Source: Streptomyces sp. S4.7 (GTDB lineage: Bacteria > Actinomycetota > Actinomycetes > Streptomycetales > Streptomycetaceae). From it: a stretch of 64,000 nt of DNA. The DNA lies in NCBI RefSeq assembly GCF_010384365.1, contig NZ_CP048397.1:6324001-6388000 (forward strand). Reading direction: 5' to 3'. Below are positions 8,480-17,476 of this stretch, one piece after another; position 1 is the stretch's first letter; each line of letters begins with the position of its first letter. A model generated the notes under the pieces. It did no database searches, was not told the DNA's origin, and saw nothing but the letters and a program-made list of their open reading frames with translations. The position numbers and the translations under genes are program-made.

Positions 8480-9261
8480 GGCCTGTCCTGCGGGCGGCCC
8501 TGGAGGCGGGCGGCGCGGGCGCGTATCCGGGGGAGTTCCGCGTACAGGGCGCCGCCCGGACAGCGTGTGGAGTAGCCGTCGCGGTGTCCCGACACCGTCC
8601 GGAAGATCTGCCGGGTGCCCTTCTCGTAGCGGCTCGCGTCGTTCGTGGACACCAGGACCGCCGTGCCGCGCGGATCGACCCCGTACAGCCCGAGCTTCCA
8701 CGCGATCAGCCGGGCGAGCGAGTCGACCATGGGCTCGGGCACCGGCGTGCCGTCGCTGAAGTCGCCTATCGCCGCGATGCCGACCGTGGCGATGTTGAAA
8801 CCGACGGTGTGTGCGCCCACGACGGGGTTGGCGATGCCCCCGGCGCGTCCCTCGTAGATGATGCCGCCCCGGTCCACGAGGAAGTTGTAGCCGATGTCGT
8901 CCCACTGCCTGCTGTCGACGTGGTCGACGGCGAAGCTGCGGATGAGACCGGGGACCTCGGGGCGGGTGTAGTCGTTGGGGCCGCTGGTGTGGTGGATGAA
9001 GACGGCCTTGACCTCGTTCGCCGTACGCTCCGGCTTCCGCCGGGGCGGGGGACGCTCCTGCCAGAACGTACGGGGCTCGACGGCGGGCGCCGCGGCGGCC
9101 CACCGGAGCGGGCGCTCCGGGCGGGCCTGCGGACGCGGGCGGTCGACGGGCCCGCCGTCCTCGCCGGCCTCCCCGGCGGCGTCGGCCGCCAGGGTGAGGC
9201 CCGCACTCGCCGCGGCGGCCCATGCCATGCCGCGAAGCAGCACGCGCCGGTCGATGCTCAT
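8476..9261 (-). CDS. Secreted PGRP/amidase_2-type N-acetylmuramoyl-L-alanine amidase
   Basis: 261 residues. The N-terminus MSIDRRVLLRGMAWAAAASA has a twin-arginine-like signal (D-R-R-V-L-L). The catalytic domain starts near residue 85: AVFIHHTSGPNDY holds the first zinc His, WDDIGYNFLVDRGG is the conserved Tyr strand, and SGHRDGYSTRCPGG supplies the second His and the Cys ligand. It should cut the lactyl-amide bond of peptidoglycan outside the cell. ATG 9261 is chosen because the frame upstream to 9351 has no signal-peptide character. Convergent with the XRE gene, the two stops sharing CTAG. Confidence 0.88.
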   Translation of the reverse strand: MSIDRRVLLRGMAWAAAASAGLTLAADAAGEAGEDGGPVDRPRPQARPERPLRWAAAAPAVEPRTFWQERPPPRRKPERTANEVKAVFIHHTSGPNDYTRPEVPGLIRSFAVDHVDSRQWDDIGYNFLVDRGGIIYEGRAGGIANPVVGAHTVGFNIATVGIAAIGDFSDGTPVPEPMVDSLARLIAWKLGLYGVDPRGTAVLVSTNDASRYEKGTRQIFRTVSGHRDGYSTRCPGGALYAELPRIRARAARLQGRPQDRP

Positions 9262-9438
9262 GGGGACGAGCGTATGGCGGGGTGCGGCAATCCGCCTCCC
9301 CTCGGCGCGGGCGGATCGGCTCTCGATCAAGGCGGTGGGACCGTGGGACACCGGACCCGGACCGAATGCGAACAGTCCGCCCGGACGGAGGTCCTACCCC
9401 GCCGGCGGACCGGCACCGGGCCGGTCCACGCGGCCCGG

Positions 9439-10680
9439 TCAGGACGTACGGCGCCGTACCGCGACGGCTGCACCGCCCGCCGCCAGCAGGGCCAAGGCGG
9501 CGCCCCCGGCGAGGAGCGTGTCCCCGCTCCCTGTCTCGGCCAGCTCGCCCAGCTGGGTGCCGGCGCCGCTCGTGGAGCCCGTAGCGCCGGTACCGTTCGT
9601 GGAGCCGGACGACCCCGCTCCGCCGTCCGTCCCGCCACTCGCCCCGCCACTCGCTCCGCCCGCGGCGGCCCCGCCGTCCGACGCGTTCACGGTGATCTCG
9701 GCCGTGTTGTTGGTGCGGTTCCTGTCGAACGGCAGCGTCCCCCAGTGGTGGTCGCCCTTGACGAACGCCACCGCGCCCGTGGCGTTCGCGACGACCTTGT
9801 CGATCCGCAGCCCGAAGACGTACGCGCGCTCGCTGTCCTCGTCGGCGTAGTTGTACGGCGTCGTGCAGCGGTAGGTGGCCGCCCCCGCCGGTTCGCAGAA
9901 CTCCGGGACCTTGGTGACCGTCGTCCCCCTCGGGATCCCGACGTCGAAGACACCGATCGGCCCGTAGACGTCGTTCCTCGCCCAGGCCGGCCCCTTGTTG
10001 GCGAAGGTGACCTTCGCGTCCACCGTCCGGCCCCGCTCGCCCTTCACCTTCGAACCGGTCAGCGCGAAGTCCGCCGTGTTCTCGGCGGTGATGTCGGTGG
10101 CGAGTTCGCCGCCGTGGACCGTGCCCGGCGCCTCCGGCGCCGTCCGCGCGACCAGTCGCAGCACCGGGTCCGCGCCGCCGCCGTGCTGTGTCCCCTCGGG
10201 GAAAGTTCCCACCCCCGCGAGGATGTTGAGGTTGAGGCGCTCGTACAGGGCCCGGTCCAGGACATCGAGGCCGATGGGCTCGGCCGGTTCGTAGACGACC
10301 CCGGGCTCCAGCGTCTGCTCGATGTCGCACTCCGCGTCCACCTGCGCCGGGCCCTCGTCCTGGGCGGGCGCGTCCTCGTACACGCAGTTGGAGTACCTCT
10401 TGTCGTAGGCCAGCCCCTGCGAGCCCCTGAGGTAGAGCACCACCCGCGTGGCGGGCGCGTCCCCCTTGTTCTTCACCGCGAACGGCACGGCGACCGAGTC
10501 CCCCGGCCGCACCCCGTCGATCGGCCCGCTCTGCTCGAACACCAACTCCGGCCCGGAATCCGCCTGTTCGGCGGCGGCGGTACCGCCGGGGACCGCCGTC
10601 AGTGACCAGCCGACCGTGGCCGCGACGACCGCGCCGGCCGCGAGCCGCCGTGGTGTCCGTGCCTTTGACGTAGCTCTCAT
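9439..10680 (-). CDS. LAXTG-anchored secreted surface protein, unknown function
   Basis: 413 residues. An N-terminal signal peptide (RRLAAGAVVAATVGWSLTAV) precedes repeated CARDB/DUF11-like strands such as VAVPFAVKNKGDAPATRVVL and DAKVTFANKGPAWARNDVYG, typical of extracellular beta-sandwiches. A Gly/Ser/Thr-rich spacer leads to the sorting signal LAETGSGD, a hydrophobic helix and the tail VRRRTS, the pattern cut by streptomycete class E sortases. No sortase gene is in the window. ATG 10680 has GGAGG at proper distance. It may be an adhesion or aerial-surface protein; nothing in sequence decides. Confidence 0.85.
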   Translation of the reverse strand: MRATSKARTPRRLAAGAVVAATVGWSLTAVPGGTAAAEQADSGPELVFEQSGPIDGVRPGDSVAVPFAVKNKGDAPATRVVLYLRGSQGLAYDKRYSNCVYEDAPAQDEGPAQVDAECDIEQTLEPGVVYEPAEPIGLDVLDRALYERLNLNILAGVGTFPEGTQHGGGADPVLRLVARTAPEAPGTVHGGELATDITAENTADFALTGSKVKGERGRTVDAKVTFANKGPAWARNDVYGPIGVFDVGIPRGTTVTKVPEFCEPAGAATYRCTTPYNYADEDSERAYVFGLRIDKVVANATGAVAFVKGDHHWGTLPFDRNRTNNTAEITVNASDGGAAAGGASGGASGGTDGGAGSSGSTNGTGATGSTSGAGTQLGELAETGSGDTLLAGGAALALLAAGGAAVAVRRRTS

Positions 10681-10780
10681 CTGCCCCTCCGAGGACGCGT
10701 GCACCGGCTGGCGAACCGGGTGTTGAACGCAAGACGCACGCGGACACCGGACGGTTGTACGACGAGGGGCCCGACATTGC

Positions 10781-11140
10781 TCAGTCGTGCGAGGGGCGTC
10801 CGTCGAGCTGGTGGTCGGCCAGGTTCAGCGCCTCGTCGATCACGCGCCGCAGATGCCCGTCGCGCAGGCTGTAGACGACCCGGCGGCCCTCCTTGCGGGT
10901 GACGACGAGACCGGCGAGCCGGAGCTTGGCGAGATGCTGGCTGACGGCGGGCCGTGCCGCGCCGCACACCTCGGTCAGCGTGGTCACGTCCGCCTCGCCG
11001 CGCGACAGCTCGTGCAGCAGGACCAGCCGCGTGCGGTCGGCGAGGACCGCGAAGACCTCGGCGGCGAGCGTGAACTGCTCCTCGCCCGGGATGGGCGGGT
11101 GCGCATCATGTGCAGGTGATAGTTGCATGCGTGCGTTCAT
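10781..11140 (-). CDS. ArsR/SmtB-family metal-sensing repressor
   Basis: 119 residues with a winged helix: LAADRTRLVLLHELSRGEAD type helices, recognition helix AARPAVSQHLAKLRLAGLVV and wing RKEGRRVVYSLRDGHL. His residues at both ends (SPAHDAHPP and DHQLDGRPSHD) are candidate metal ligands; the C-terminal alpha-5-type site of zinc sensors contains D and H in a similar place. Starts possible at ATG 11140, GTG 11146 or ATG 11128; no ribosome-binding site decides and the message could be near-leaderless. Divergent to a CDF exporter, the classic metal-sensor arrangement. Confidence 0.88.
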   Translation of the reverse strand: MNARMQLSPAHDAHPPIPGEEQFTLAAEVFAVLADRTRLVLLHELSRGEADVTTLTEVCGAARPAVSQHLAKLRLAGLVVTRKEGRRVVYSLRDGHLRRVIDEALNLADHQLDGRPSHD

Positions 11141-11145
11141 ATGCA
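11124..11145. promoter_or_regulatory. Imperfect dyad at the arsR-like start
   Basis: TGCAT-(12 nt)-ATGCA spans the likely ArsR start region, followed by an A/T-rich ATATGCACATAAT stretch unusual for this DNA. SmtB/ArsR sites are typically short AT-rich dyads, so this is a candidate operator serving both divergent genes. Confidence 0.4.
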
Positions 11146-11226
11146 CATAATGGCGAACGGAGTACCCCGCTGTCCAGCCGCGCCCCGCACGGCCCCACTC
11201 TGCCCGAGCGTCGGAAGGTCATCCCC

Positions 11227-12423
11227 ATGAACGACCCGCACGGACGCCCGCACGCACACCGGCACGACGGCCATGACGCACCCGGCCGCGGTCATGGCCA
11301 CGGCCGCGAGGGGGGCGGACGCCGTCAAGGTGACGGACGCGGTCACGGTGACGGACGCGCCGGGCGCCTCGCCCGGCTGCGGCACAAGGCCGGTCATCTC
11401 CTCACGCCCCACTCCCACGAGACGGCCGACAAGATCGACACCGCCCTCGAATCGTCGGCGAAGGGCATGCGCGCGCTGTGGGTCTCGCTGGCCGTGCTCG
11501 GTGCGACGGCGCTCGCGCAGGTCGTGGTCGTCGTCCTGTCCGGCTCGGTGGCGCTGCTGGGCGACACCGTCCACAACGCCGCCGACGCGCTCACCGCGCT
11601 GCCGCTCGCCGTCGCGTTCGTCCTGGGGCGGCGGGCGGCCACCCGCCGGTTCACCTACGGGTACGGGCGGGCGGAGGACGTCGCCGGCATCGTCATCGTG
11701 CTGACCATCGCCGCCTCGGCGGTGTTCGCCGGGTGGACCGCCGTCGACCGGCTGCTCGACCCGCGGCCGATCCACTACCTGCCCGCCGTCGCCGCCGCGG
11801 CCGTCGTCGGCTTCCTCGGCAACGAGTGGGTCGCCCGCTACCGCATCCGCGTCGGCCGCGAGATCGGTTCGGCCGCCCTGGTCGCCGACGGACTGCACGC
11901 CCGTACCGACGGATTCACCTCGCTCGCCGTCCTGCTCGGCGCGGGCGGCGCCGCGATCGGCTGGCCGCTCGCCGACCCGATCGTCGGCCTCCTCATCACG
12001 GCCGCGATCGTGTTCGTCCTGCGTGACGCGGCCCGTGAGGTGTTCCGCCGGGTCATGGACGCCGTCGACCCGGTGCTCGTGGACACCGCCGAGGCGGCGC
12101 TGCTGGACGTCGAAGGGGTGCGTGCGGTGGGGGAGTTGCGGCTGCGCTGGATCGGGCACCGGCTGCGGGCCGAGGTCGCGGTCGTGGTGGACGGCGAGCT
12201 GACGGTACGTCAGGCGCACCAGGTCGCCGTCGAGGCCGAGCATGCCCTGCTGCACGCCGTACCGAGGCTGACGGCCGCGCTCGTCCATGCCGATCCCGCC
12301 GCCACCCCCTTCGGCGCCGACCCGCACGCGGCGCTGACCCACCACATCCACGGCCGGGCCCACGCCCACAGCCACGACCGCCGTCACGGCCGCGGCCGGG
12401 TTCCCGCCCACAACCACACCTGA
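11227..12423 (+). CDS. Cation diffusion facilitator (Zn2+/Co2+-type efflux)
   Basis: 398 residues. The N-terminal ~70 residues are His-rich (HAHRHDGHDAPGRGHGHG) and the C-terminus ends in another His cluster, both likely metal buffers. Six hydrophobic segments follow; TM2 carries the site DTVHNAADAL and TM5 carries ADGLHARTDGFTS, which supply the H/D transport ligands expected for zinc-type CDF proteins. The cytoplasmic ferredoxin-like domain (VRAVGELRLRWIGHRLRAEV) follows. ATG 11227 has GGAAGG upstream; a longer frame from 11110 covers promoter DNA. It likely exports metal when the divergent ArsR repressor is released. Confidence 0.9.
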   Translation: MNDPHGRPHAHRHDGHDAPGRGHGHGREGGGRRQGDGRGHGDGRAGRLARLRHKAGHLLTPHSHETADKIDTALESSAKGMRALWVSLAVLGATALAQVVVVVLSGSVALLGDTVHNAADALTALPLAVAFVLGRRAATRRFTYGYGRAEDVAGIVIVLTIAASAVFAGWTAVDRLLDPRPIHYLPAVAAAAVVGFLGNEWVARYRIRVGREIGSAALVADGLHARTDGFTSLAVLLGAGGAAIGWPLADPIVGLLITAAIVFVLRDAAREVFRRVMDAVDPVLVDTAEAALLDVEGVRAVGELRLRWIGHRLRAEVAVVVDGELTVRQAHQVAVEAEHALLHAVPRLTAALVHADPAATPFGADPHAALTHHIHGRAHAHSHDRRHGRGRVPAHNHT

Positions 12424-12565
12424 CCGGCGGGACGTCCGCGGGCGTCCGACGGTGGATCGGACCCCCTCCGGCTATCGAGATCTCTCCACTCCTGGGCCCT
12501 TGTTGGTTACATGACACGCTCACTAGCGTGTGCCGGGTTCCATCCCCCCACAGGAGGAGACCGGC

Positions 12566-13849
12566 ATGACCGACCGAGCGAGATCTCCCTACCGACGGCG
12601 GGCCGCGGCGGCCCTGTCCCTGCTCGCCTGCGTGGGTGTGGCTGTCGCCACGCCATCCGCCGGGGCGGCCGACGGCCAAAAATCCACGCGCGTAGAGAAC
12701 GCCCCCATCTCCTGGTCCGCGGATCCGACGCGCGTCACCCCGGACGACGTCAACGTGCGCTACGCGAAAGGCGCGTTGAGCGTACGGGACACCGCCTTCC
12801 GCCCGGCGTCGGCGGAGACCGGCCGCGGCTACGGCGCCCAAGTACTCGCCCCTGAAACGCTCGACGCCCCGGTCAACCGGGTCAGCGCCGAGCTCGTCGC
12901 CGACCTGTCCGGGGACGCCGACGTCGAGGTGGTCGTCGACGTGCGCGGCCGTTCGGCACAGGGCGCCTGGACGGAGTGGGTACCGGCGGGCGCCGCGGGG
13001 GGCGCGGCGGAGCAGGGCACGGCGGTCCTGCCCCGCGCGGTCACCACCGTGCAGGCCCGGATCACCCTCTGGGACACGGGGGGAGAGGCGCGCGTCCGGA
13101 GCCTGCGGCTGACCGCCGAGAAGGGCGCCGTCCCCCGTACCGAGGCGGGCGCGACCGCCTTCACCGCCCGGGTCTTCGCCACCCGTGAGGGACTCGTCGG
13201 CGGTACGACCGCCAACGGCCATGTCATCCAGCCCAACGACCACTTCGTCGCGCTGCCCTCGCGACGCGGTCTGTCGCCCAACGGCAGCGGCCAGTACTCC
13301 GTCCAGGTCTGCGGTCCCGCTCGCTGCGAGACCGCGCCGGTGTGGGACGTGGGGCCCTGGAACACCAAGGACGACTACTGGAACCCCTCCCCGACGCGCG
13401 AGATGTTCCAGGATCTGGCCCAGGGCATGCCCGAGGCCCAGGCCGCCTACGAGACCGGCTACAACGGGGGGAAGGACGGCTCCGGCCGTACCGTTCTCAA
13501 CCCGGCCGGTATCGATCTCGCCGACGGCACCTTCTACAACGTCGGTCTGAACGACAACGGCTGGGTGACCGTCACCTACCTGTGGACCGGTGACCAGACG
13601 GGCAAGTCCTTCCCGACGTGGGGCACGGACGTGCGGATACGTCAGCAGGCGACCACCGCCTCCCCCGAGGTGGCGCGTCTGGCGGGCCCCACCACGGTCA
13701 ACGTCACCTGCCAGGTCCACGGCCAGCAGATCACCGTGGACGGCATCACCAATGACGGCTGGTCCTACCTGCCGTCCTTCGGCGGCTACATCTCCAACAT
13801 CTTCATCGACGTGGCGGAGTCCTGGCTGCCGGGCGTACCGAACTGCTGA
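12566..13849 (+). CDS. Secreted wall-associated protein with C-terminal SH3-like module
   Basis: 427 residues with a strong GGAGGAG ribosome-binding site and a signal peptide (AAAALSLLACVGVAVATPSA). Residues ~50-205 look like a beta-sandwich. Residues ~210-345 contain ARVFATREGLVGGTTANGHV, FVALPSRRGLSPNG and APVWDVGPWNTKDDYWNP, resembling double-psi beta-barrel (RlpA-like) wall proteins. The last ~80 residues form a module from FPTWGTDVRIR to WLPGVPNC that recurs in the amidase at 32.0 kb and the M23 peptidase at 33.8 kb. Probably binds or remodels peptidoglycan; no catalytic motif is certain. Confidence 0.8.
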   Translation: MTDRARSPYRRRAAAALSLLACVGVAVATPSAGAADGQKSTRVENAPISWSADPTRVTPDDVNVRYAKGALSVRDTAFRPASAETGRGYGAQVLAPETLDAPVNRVSAELVADLSGDADVEVVVDVRGRSAQGAWTEWVPAGAAGGAAEQGTAVLPRAVTTVQARITLWDTGGEARVRSLRLTAEKGAVPRTEAGATAFTARVFATREGLVGGTTANGHVIQPNDHFVALPSRRGLSPNGSGQYSVQVCGPARCETAPVWDVGPWNTKDDYWNPSPTREMFQDLAQGMPEAQAAYETGYNGGKDGSGRTVLNPAGIDLADGTFYNVGLNDNGWVTVTYLWTGDQTGKSFPTWGTDVRIRQQATTASPEVARLAGPTTVNVTCQVHGQQITVDGITNDGWSYLPSFGGYISNIFIDVAESWLPGVPNC

Positions 13850-13856
13850 ACCGGTC

Positions 13857-13895
13857 GGGGCACCGGGACCGTGCGTGGTCCGTTCCCGGTGCCCC
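13857..13895 (+). terminator. Strong hairpin terminator after the wall-protein gene
   Basis: GGGGCACCGGGA pairs perfectly with TCCCGGTGCCCC across a 15-nt loop that itself holds a GGACC/GGTCC stem. It begins 8 bp after the stop codon. Confidence 0.75.
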
Positions 13896-13911
13896 GGCAC
13901 GCGGGCACGGT

Positions 13912-14433
13912 TCAGCCCGTCGCCGGCGCGGCGGCCGACGTCGCTCCGGGTGCCGCGCCGTCGTGCGTGGCGGGCGCCGCGAGCCGGCCGGTGCGGTGCA
14001 GTGCGGCGAGCGCCGCCGCACAGCTCACCCCGAGCGCGAACAGGGTGACGGGGTGGCCGTGGACCATGCCGGCGAGGGCGAGCCCCGGCCCAGGGTGCCG
14101 CTGGTCGATTCGATGATCCTGCCGCCGGGCGCCAACTCACCCCGAGTTCGGGCCCGTTCGACCATGTGGAGCGCGGGGACGGTCCTTGATGCCGCCGGGG
14201 TTGAACCCTTCCGGCTTGGCCCGGAAGCCGCGCCCCGCCGGCGCGAAGGCCTCGTGGACACGCAGGAGCGGGGTGTTGCCCGCCAGCCCGGACGGGCTGT
14301 TGACGGCGGCCGGGACGTCGTTCCGCGAGGTGGTGACGGCGCGGGGCGGGGCGATGGGGATGTTGTGGCGCACGGATTCGCTTTCGTCGAAGTACGGGAA
14401 CGCGGAGGCCCGTCGCGGCGCACGCGAAATCAA
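13912..14433 (-). pseudogene. Frameshifted cysteine synthase-like (PLP fold type II) remnant
   Basis: Three reading frames together give a recognisable PLP-dependent cysteine synthase N-terminus. Frame 1 (from 14433) reads LAGNTPLLRVHEAF and FRAKPEGFNPGGIKDR, matching the GNTPL and the PLP-lysine (K-D-R-P) blocks; the frame then shifts to PALHMVERARTRGELAPGGR and IIESTSGTLG (the substrate-binding S/T loop), and shifts again to GLALAGMVHGHPVTLF. After that, similarity stops and the frame runs as ALGVSCAAALAALHRTGRL to a TGA at 13912. At least two frameshifts and a large 3' loss make it nonfunctional. It belonged probably to a small-molecule pathway rather than primary cysteine synthesis, but that is inference. 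Confidence 0.7.
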
Positions 14434-14536
14434 CGGGGCGCGTGAATGTGATCGCGGTCTGCCGGCATGTGGAAGGCGGCCGGACCGTCCGAACGACGGG
14501 GTGGGCGACGGAAAGCGGATCGATCACGCGTCCCGT

Positions 14537-14595
14537 GTTCGGAAAACGCGCGTTCGGAATCCGCTATGGACGTTCGGAAATCGCGCGTTCGAAAA
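14537..14595. repeat. Pair of 24-bp direct repeats, each with two GTTCGGAA-type boxes
   Basis: Units at 14537-14560 and 14572-14595 (35-bp offset) both follow the pattern GTTCGGAAA-CGCGCGTTCG-AA, so four GTTCG boxes lie on one face of the DNA. They lie in the long gap between the decayed gene and aminopeptidase P; a regulator array or a remnant are both possible. Confidence 0.55.
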
Positions 14596-15131
14596 GGGGA
14601 GGGGTTGATCCGGCAGGATGTTCTACACTCGCGGAATTCCCGGATCTCGCTGTTCCGCGCACGACATCGGGAACGTGCCGACCGTCGTCATTGACGCGGA
14701 GACGTGAATTCGCGTCAATTGCGTGACGCACACTGGTGTGCTGCCAGGAGCGGGCAGATCGGCGCGGCGCTGCGGCTGACCGGAAGCGCAACTCTCCGAC
14801 CCGTGCTCCGCCTCGTCCCCGTCGTGGTGACAGGGAGCGGTGTCGTGATTACCGAACTCGGTCGACGCCGCCGCGGTACCGCGACGACCGGGGGCGCGTG
14901 GGTGTCGGCGTTGTGGTCGTTGACGCCGCGCGTATGGAGCGGCGCCAGAAGAAGAACGGCCGGCCGCAATGCCCGCGACGGGCCCGCCAATTCGTGGGCC
15001 CGTCGCGGGTATGAAATCCGGAAGGCCGAGAACATACCGTGATCGCGGCGTCACTTCGTGTGTGGTGCGCGAGTGACGCCATTGCGGACTTCGATCGTGA
15101 AAACGGCCGGACAATTCAGTCGGCGGCTCCG
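14596..15131. other. Gene-poor intergenic stretch
   Basis: About 540 bases with lower GC and weak codon bias in all frames. Short open frames exist on both strands but none has a ribosome-binding site together with GC3 bias or a recognisable product. No RNA gene was recognised. It looks like degraded sequence continuing from the pseudogene. Confidence 0.5.
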
Positions 15132-16298
15132 TCAGCCGACGACGGCCAGCCCCCGGTCGGTGGCGTTGAGCCGCCGGCCACCCGTTTCGGTGACCGTCAC
15201 GATGTCCTCGATCCGCACACCGAAGCGTCCCGGCAGATAGACGCCCGGTTCCACGGAGAAGCACATGCCCGGGACGAGCGGCAACTCCTCGCCCTCGACC
15301 ATGTAGGGCGGTTCGTGGGTGGTGACGCCGATTCCGTGGCCGGTGCGGTGGATGAAGTACCCACCGTACCCGCCCTCGTCGATCACCGCGCGGGCCACCC
15401 GGTCCACCTCCTGGCAGGCGATGCCGGGCCGCACCGCGTCGCAGGCGGCCTCCTGCGCCGCGCGGACCAGGTCGTGGACGCGCCGCTCCTCCTCGGTGGG
15501 CTCGCCGACGTGCACGGTGCGGGAGGTGTCGGAGCCGTAGCCCTGGCACAGCCCGCCGAAGTCGAGCACGACCATGTCCCCCTCGGCGATGACCCGTTCA
15601 CCGGCCTCGTGGTGGGGATTGGCGCCGTTGGGGCCGGAGCCGACGACGGTGAAGTCGACCTGGGAGTGGCCGAAGCCGCGCAGCAGATCGGCGAGGTCCG
15701 CGGCGACGTCGGTCTCCCTGCGGCCCGCGAAGGGCACCTTCCTGATCTCCTCGTAGGTGGCGTCGGCCGCGGCGCCCGCCAGCGCGAGCCGCTCCACCTC
15801 GCGGGCGTCCTTGACGGCGCGCAGCATCGGCAGCGCGTTCGTCAACGGGGTGTAGGAGGTGCCGGGCAGGGTCTCCTGGAGGCCGATGAGGTGCAGGGCC
15901 CAGGTGTTGTCGCTGATGCCGTAGCGGCCGTCGGCGACGAGCGAGGGCGCGGTCACGCCGTACGGGTCGACGCCGTCGGTCCAGTCGCGCAGGGTCAGCG
16001 CGGGCGCGCCGACCGCCTTCTCCGCGTCGGGCGCCTCCAGTTTGGGCACGACGAGGACGGGACCGGCGTCGGGGGTGAGCACCAGCAGGGTCAGCCGCTC
16101 GGTGTCGGCGGGCGGCTGGTAGCCGGTGAGCCAGACCATGTCGGGACCGGGCGCCACCAGCACGCCGGCCAGCCCGGCGGCGGTGGCGTCCCGCACGGCG
16201 CGGTCCATGCGCGCGCGGTAGTCGTCTGCGGTGAAGGGGGCCGGGGCCGCGGGGGCCCCGGCGGTCGGGTGCGCGGAAGTCGCGTCGCTGCCAGTCAT
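15132..16298 (-). CDS. pepP: Xaa-Pro aminopeptidase (M24 family)
   Basis: 388 residues. It has the two-domain aminopeptidase P layout: a creatinase-like N-domain (PGPDMVWLTGYQPPADTERL) and the C-terminal pita-bread fold. All five dinuclear metal ligands are visible: D in VVLDFGGLCQGYG, D in GSDTSRTVHVG, H in HRTGHGIGVTTHEPP, E in CFSVEPGVYLPG and E in VRIEDIVTVTE. It removes N-terminal residues preceding proline in the cytoplasm. ATG 16298; monocistronic. Confidence 0.92.
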   Translation of the reverse strand: MTGSDATSAHPTAGAPAAPAPFTADDYRARMDRAVRDATAAGLAGVLVAPGPDMVWLTGYQPPADTERLTLLVLTPDAGPVLVVPKLEAPDAEKAVGAPALTLRDWTDGVDPYGVTAPSLVADGRYGISDNTWALHLIGLQETLPGTSYTPLTNALPMLRAVKDAREVERLALAGAAADATYEEIRKVPFAGRRETDVAADLADLLRGFGHSQVDFTVVGSGPNGANPHHEAGERVIAEGDMVVLDFGGLCQGYGSDTSRTVHVGEPTEEERRVHDLVRAAQEAACDAVRPGIACQEVDRVARAVIDEGGYGGYFIHRTGHGIGVTTHEPPYMVEGEELPLVPGMCFSVEPGVYLPGRFGVRIEDIVTVTETGGRRLNATDRGLAVVG

Positions 16299-16394
16299 GC
16301 GTCCATCCTGCCGCCGTCGCGGGCCGTTTCGGCACCCGGCGGCGGCAGGGCTCCGGCGACGCGGCAGGACGGCCCGTGGGAGGGCAGGACCCCC

Positions 16395-16805
16395 TTACGG
16401 CTTCGGCTGGGTGAAGCGGATGTTGTTGCCGAAGGGGTCGCGCAGTCCGCAGTCGATGCCGTACGGGCGCTCGGTGGGCTCGTCCGTGAACTCGACGCCA
16501 CGGGCCCGCAGCGTCTCGTAGGTCCCCCGGCAGTCATCCGTGCTGAAGATGAGCGTGCCGCCCGTCGCGCCCTTGGTCAGCAGTTCGCGGACCTCCCGCG
16601 CCGTCTCCTCGGACAGCGCCGGAGGGCCGGGCTTCTCCAGCAGGATCTGCCGGTCCGGGTGGCCGGGGACGTTGACGGTCAGCCAGCGCATGAAGCCCAG
16701 GTCGGCGTCGGTGTTGACCTCCAGGCCGAGTGTGCCGACGTAGAAGTCGAGCGCCGCGTCCTGGTCCAGGACGTAAATCTGTGAGTGTGTGATCGCGGTG
16801 AACAT
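16395..16805 (-). CDS. VOC-family protein
   Basis: 136-residue single-domain glyoxalase fold: FTAITHSQIYVLDQDAALDF, then ...TLIFSTDDCRGTYETLRARG and the closing RDPFGNNIRFTQ. ATG 16805 is chosen because the longer frame to 16877 adds a poorly coding extension. It lies 108 bp downstream of a small AraC-type regulator on the same strand, a pairing seen in other actinomycetes, so the regulator may control it. Substrate unknown. Confidence 0.82.
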   Translation of the reverse strand: MFTAITHSQIYVLDQDAALDFYVGTLGLEVNTDADLGFMRWLTVNVPGHPDRQILLEKPGPPALSEETAREVRELLTKGATGGTLIFSTDDCRGTYETLRARGVEFTDEPTERPYGIDCGLRDPFGNNIRFTQPKP

Positions 16806-16913
16806 GCGTTTCACGTTACGGGGCACGCCGGGCGAAAACTTGTCCAGAACTGCTCGGTCGGCGTGTGGCCACCGCACCGGGGAGCGGGGACGGGGGCGGG
16901 GAGGGGCCGGCGG

Positions 16914-17312
16914 TCAGGTGCTCGGTCGCGTCCACGCCTTGGTGAAGCACGTCGGTACGGCGCCGGCCGCGCGCGGCGTCTCCTTGCGGTACGTCCTCGG
17001 CGGCCGGCCCACGATCTCGTGGAACGTGCGGCTGAAGGTCGCCGGACTGCCGAAGCCGACCTCGTAACAGATGTCCGTCACGCTGCGGTCGGTCTCCCGC
17101 AGCAGGAACATCGCCCGCTCGACCCGGCGCCGCTGCAGATACCGGTGCGGCGTCTCGCCGAACGTGGCCCGGAAGGTCCGGGTGAAGTGCGCCTGCGACA
17201 CGTGCGCGATCCTGGCCAGGGCCGGGACGTCGAGCGGCCGCGCGTAGTCACGGTCCATCGCGTCCCGCACCCGGAGCATGCGGCGGTTGCTCTCTTCCAC
17301 GTCACGGCCCAC
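16914..17312 (-). CDS. Small AraC-family regulator (DNA-binding domain only)
   Basis: 132 residues from GTG 17312, composed almost entirely of the two helix-turn-helix motifs: VPALARIAHVSQAHFTRTFR and VTDICYEVGFGSPATFSRTF, followed by the signature GRPPRTYRKE. There is no separate ligand-binding domain. The frame continues to 17696 without recognisable content. Likely regulator of the VOC gene downstream. Confidence 0.8.
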   Translation of the reverse strand: MGRDVEESNRRMLRVRDAMDRDYARPLDVPALARIAHVSQAHFTRTFRATFGETPHRYLQRRRVERAMFLLRETDRSVTDICYEVGFGSPATFSRTFHEIVGRPPRTYRKETPRAAGAVPTCFTKAWTRPST

Positions 17313-17476
17313 GCACCCATCAGACCACGGGACGCCCACCGGCCCCGGAGCGGTGTGCCGGCGTCTTTGGGGGCGGACGCCCGGCTGGCCGCCGCGACGG
17401 GGCGGTCCTAGCGTGGAGAGCCGGGGTCGAACGCGGTGCGACAGTGAGAAGGAGTACGGAGGCGGACTGACATCGC

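Noticed and set aside
7289..10777. Minus-strand open frame of about 1,160 codons
   Set aside because: Runs antisense or off-frame through four well-supported genes and has low-complexity Arg/Gly composition.
14596..15131. Several small open frames in the gene-poor stretch
   Set aside because: None combines a ribosome-binding site with GC3 bias or recognisable sequence.
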